Of a stretch of 64,000 bases of DNA, positions 63,096 through 64,000 are shown piece after piece (within the stretch, counting starts at the first letter, position 1; each line of letters opens with the position of its first letter). Source of the DNA: Caldanaerovirga acetigignens (GTDB lineage: Bacteria; Bacillota; Thermosediminibacteria; Thermosediminibacterales; Thermosediminibacteraceae); assembly GCF_900142995.1 (NCBI RefSeq), contig NZ_FRCR01000005.1, positions 111,578-175,577 on the forward strand. The letters are read 5' to 3'. Made by a program: the position numbers and the translations under genes. The notes under the pieces were generated by a model that was not told where the DNA came from, searched no databases, and saw only the letters and a list, made by a program, of their open reading frames with translations.

Positions 63096-63850
63096 ATGAT
63101 AGACCTTGAAAAAGCTCGGTCCCACCTTGAAGAACTGGGGCTTTTAAGCGCAGCGGTTTTCCTCGATGCCCTCCTTGAAAGAGCTCAATGCGAGAACACG
63201 ACGTATCTTGAGTTCTTAAACGACCTGCTCGAAGCTGAACTTAGCGAAAGACAACGGTAGAACATCGAAGTGAGGTCAAGACTTGCCCGGCTTCCGTATA
63301 AAAAGACCCTGAAGGAATTTGACTTTACGTTCCAGCCCAGTATTGATGAAAAGTTGATAAGAGAACTTGCCACAATGGCTTTTGTCTACAGGGCGGAAAA
63401 CGTAATAGAGTAGGGAAGACACATCTTGCAGTAGGCCTTGCTATAGAAGCCTTATCACAAGGTATCTCAGTATCCTTTACGAGTCTTTCAAGGCTAATTG
63501 AAGACCTAAAAAAGGCTCATAAAGAAAACCGGTTGGAAAAACGGATGAGGATTTACACTGGCCCGAAACTTCTAATTATCGACGAAGTAGGTTATCTTCC
63601 GCTTGATGGCCTTGGCTCTAACCTCTTTTTCCAACTGATAAGTGCCCGGTATGAAAGGGGTAGTATTATACTCACCAGCAACAAAGGTTTTGGAGAATGG
63701 GGAAAGCTTATGGGAGACACAGTGCTTGCAACCGCAGTATTGGATAGGCTATTACATCATGCCCATATAATCAACATACGGGGCAATAGCTATCGCTTGA
63801 AGGACAGGCTAAAGACCGGGTTATATAATAATTCACATAACAATACTTAA
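63096..63850 (+). pseudogene. istB: IS21-family ATPase IstB, broken
   Basis: It starts MIDLEKARSHLEELGLLSAA with GGAGGTG upstream, eight bases after istA. An in-frame TAG lies at 63258. Near 63405 the frame shifts and the start of the Walker A loop is lost: AENV is followed by GKTHLAVGLAIEAL in another frame. The rest (LLIIDEVGYLPLDGLGSNLF Walker B, ILTSNKGFGEWGKLM) is intact. The helper ATPase cannot be made whole. Confidence 0.85.
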
Positions 63851-63892
63851 TTTTTAAAAAGCCAGGGTGGGTCAATTTAAATCCGCTGATAA

Positions 63893-63919
63893 TGGGTTAT
63901 TTTAATTCCGCTATTGACA
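63893..63919 (-). repeat. Right inverted repeat of the IS21-family element
   Basis: On the minus strand it begins TGTCAATAGCGG and ends AACCCA, aligning with the left end. TTGACCCA recurs 26 bases further in. Confidence 0.7.
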
Positions 63920-63933
63920 ATACATAGACCACA

Positions 63934-63950
63934 GTTTCAATCCCTTATAG
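63934..63950. CRISPR. Possible CRISPR repeat fragment at window edge
   Basis: GTTTCAATCCCTTATAG matches the 5' half of type I-B/III repeats common in thermophilic Clostridia. Only one copy fits in the window; the next would fall at or past the right edge. The following bases (ACCCCCATGCCGC) do not match a usual repeat end, so it may be a degenerate terminal repeat or chance. Confidence 0.3.
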
Positions 63951-64000
63951 ACCCCCATGCCGCAACAAATGCGGCACCAGCAGAAGATGAAAATGCCCTT

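Larger units (their letters stand above)
61991..63919 (+). mobile_element. Decayed IS21-family insertion sequence
   Basis: Two genes in the istA-istB order of IS21 lie between imperfect inverted ends: TGTCACCGCC... on the left (61991-62017) and TGTCAATAGCG... on the right, inverted (63893-63919), each ending in ACCCA. Inner TTGACCCA copies repeat near both ends, as usual for IS21. Both genes are broken, and no clear target duplication is left (CTACCGTC against ATACATAG). Confidence 0.85.

Overview
The window reads as chromosome of an anaerobic, endospore-forming Gram-positive bacterium of the Clostridia, most like the thermophilic Thermoanaerobacterales/Thermosediminibacterales group. This is inferred from several SPOCS (DUF3794) spore-envelope proteins, a HrcA-type CIRCE element before groESL, SAM-I and c-di-AMP riboswitches, a NuoEF/HydB-type electron-transfer complex, a LevR/sigma-54 PTS operon, Ku/LigD end joining and AGGAGG-type ribosome binding sites with frequent GTG and TTG starts. 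No 16S gene is present, so the genus is not fixed.

Layout. 1-640: the start of groEL, groES, CIRCE and promoter, all on the minus strand. 0.6-6.3 kb: a five-gene molybdenum/tungsten cofactor operon (moeA, moeA fused to a binding-protein domain, moaA, moaC, MOSC-Mog fusion). 6.5-7.75 kb: an MFS transporter. 7.75-15.9 kb: a beta-glucoside PTS operon (IIC, IIA, GH1 glycosidase, IIB, IlvD/Edd dehydratase) behind a sigma-54 promoter, with its LevR-type activator upstream. 16-25.5 kb: a spore-surface-like locus with four SPOCS proteins, two glycosyltransferases, a leaderless TasA/camelysin-like protein and one unknown protein, in two divergent blocks. 25.7-30.3 kb: a complete branched-chain amino acid-type ABC transporter. 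30.5-33.2 kb: an ECF-like membrane protein, trpS and a DMT exporter. 33.2-38.3 kb: PBP, FtsW/RodA and FHA genes, an FAD oxidoreductase and LigD polymerase. 38.4-40.1 kb: DNA ligase and Ku. 40.4-44 kb: a HAD phosphatase and a three-gene acyl-CoA dehydratase activase-like set. 44.1-50 kb: a three-subunit flavin/iron-sulfur complex resembling StnABC-type electron-bifurcating transhydrogenases. 50.1-53.1 kb: a P-loop/Gls24 fusion, a GH18 protein and a DUF2284 protein. 53.2-55.9 kb: SAM riboswitch, metY and metX. Then come tRNA-Arg(CCG), a LUD-domain protein and lgt. 57.8-61 kb: a c-di-AMP riboswitch controlling an opine dehydrogenase-like gene and a cobalamin-binding protein. 61-64 kb: an orphan nuclease-like gene, a decayed IS21-family element and a possible CRISPR repeat at the edge.

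The most interesting points are four. The c-di-AMP riboswitch has a visible terminator/antiterminator and controls an undescribed opine dehydrogenase/B12 gene pair. The SPOCS/TasA-like/glycosyltransferase cluster may build a spore surface structure. The Stn-like complex has a formate-dehydrogenase-like domain that seems to have lost its metal-ligand Cys/Sec. The sigma-54 PTS operon has a helically phased repeat pair as a likely activator site. All calls come from reading the sequence; no database search was run.
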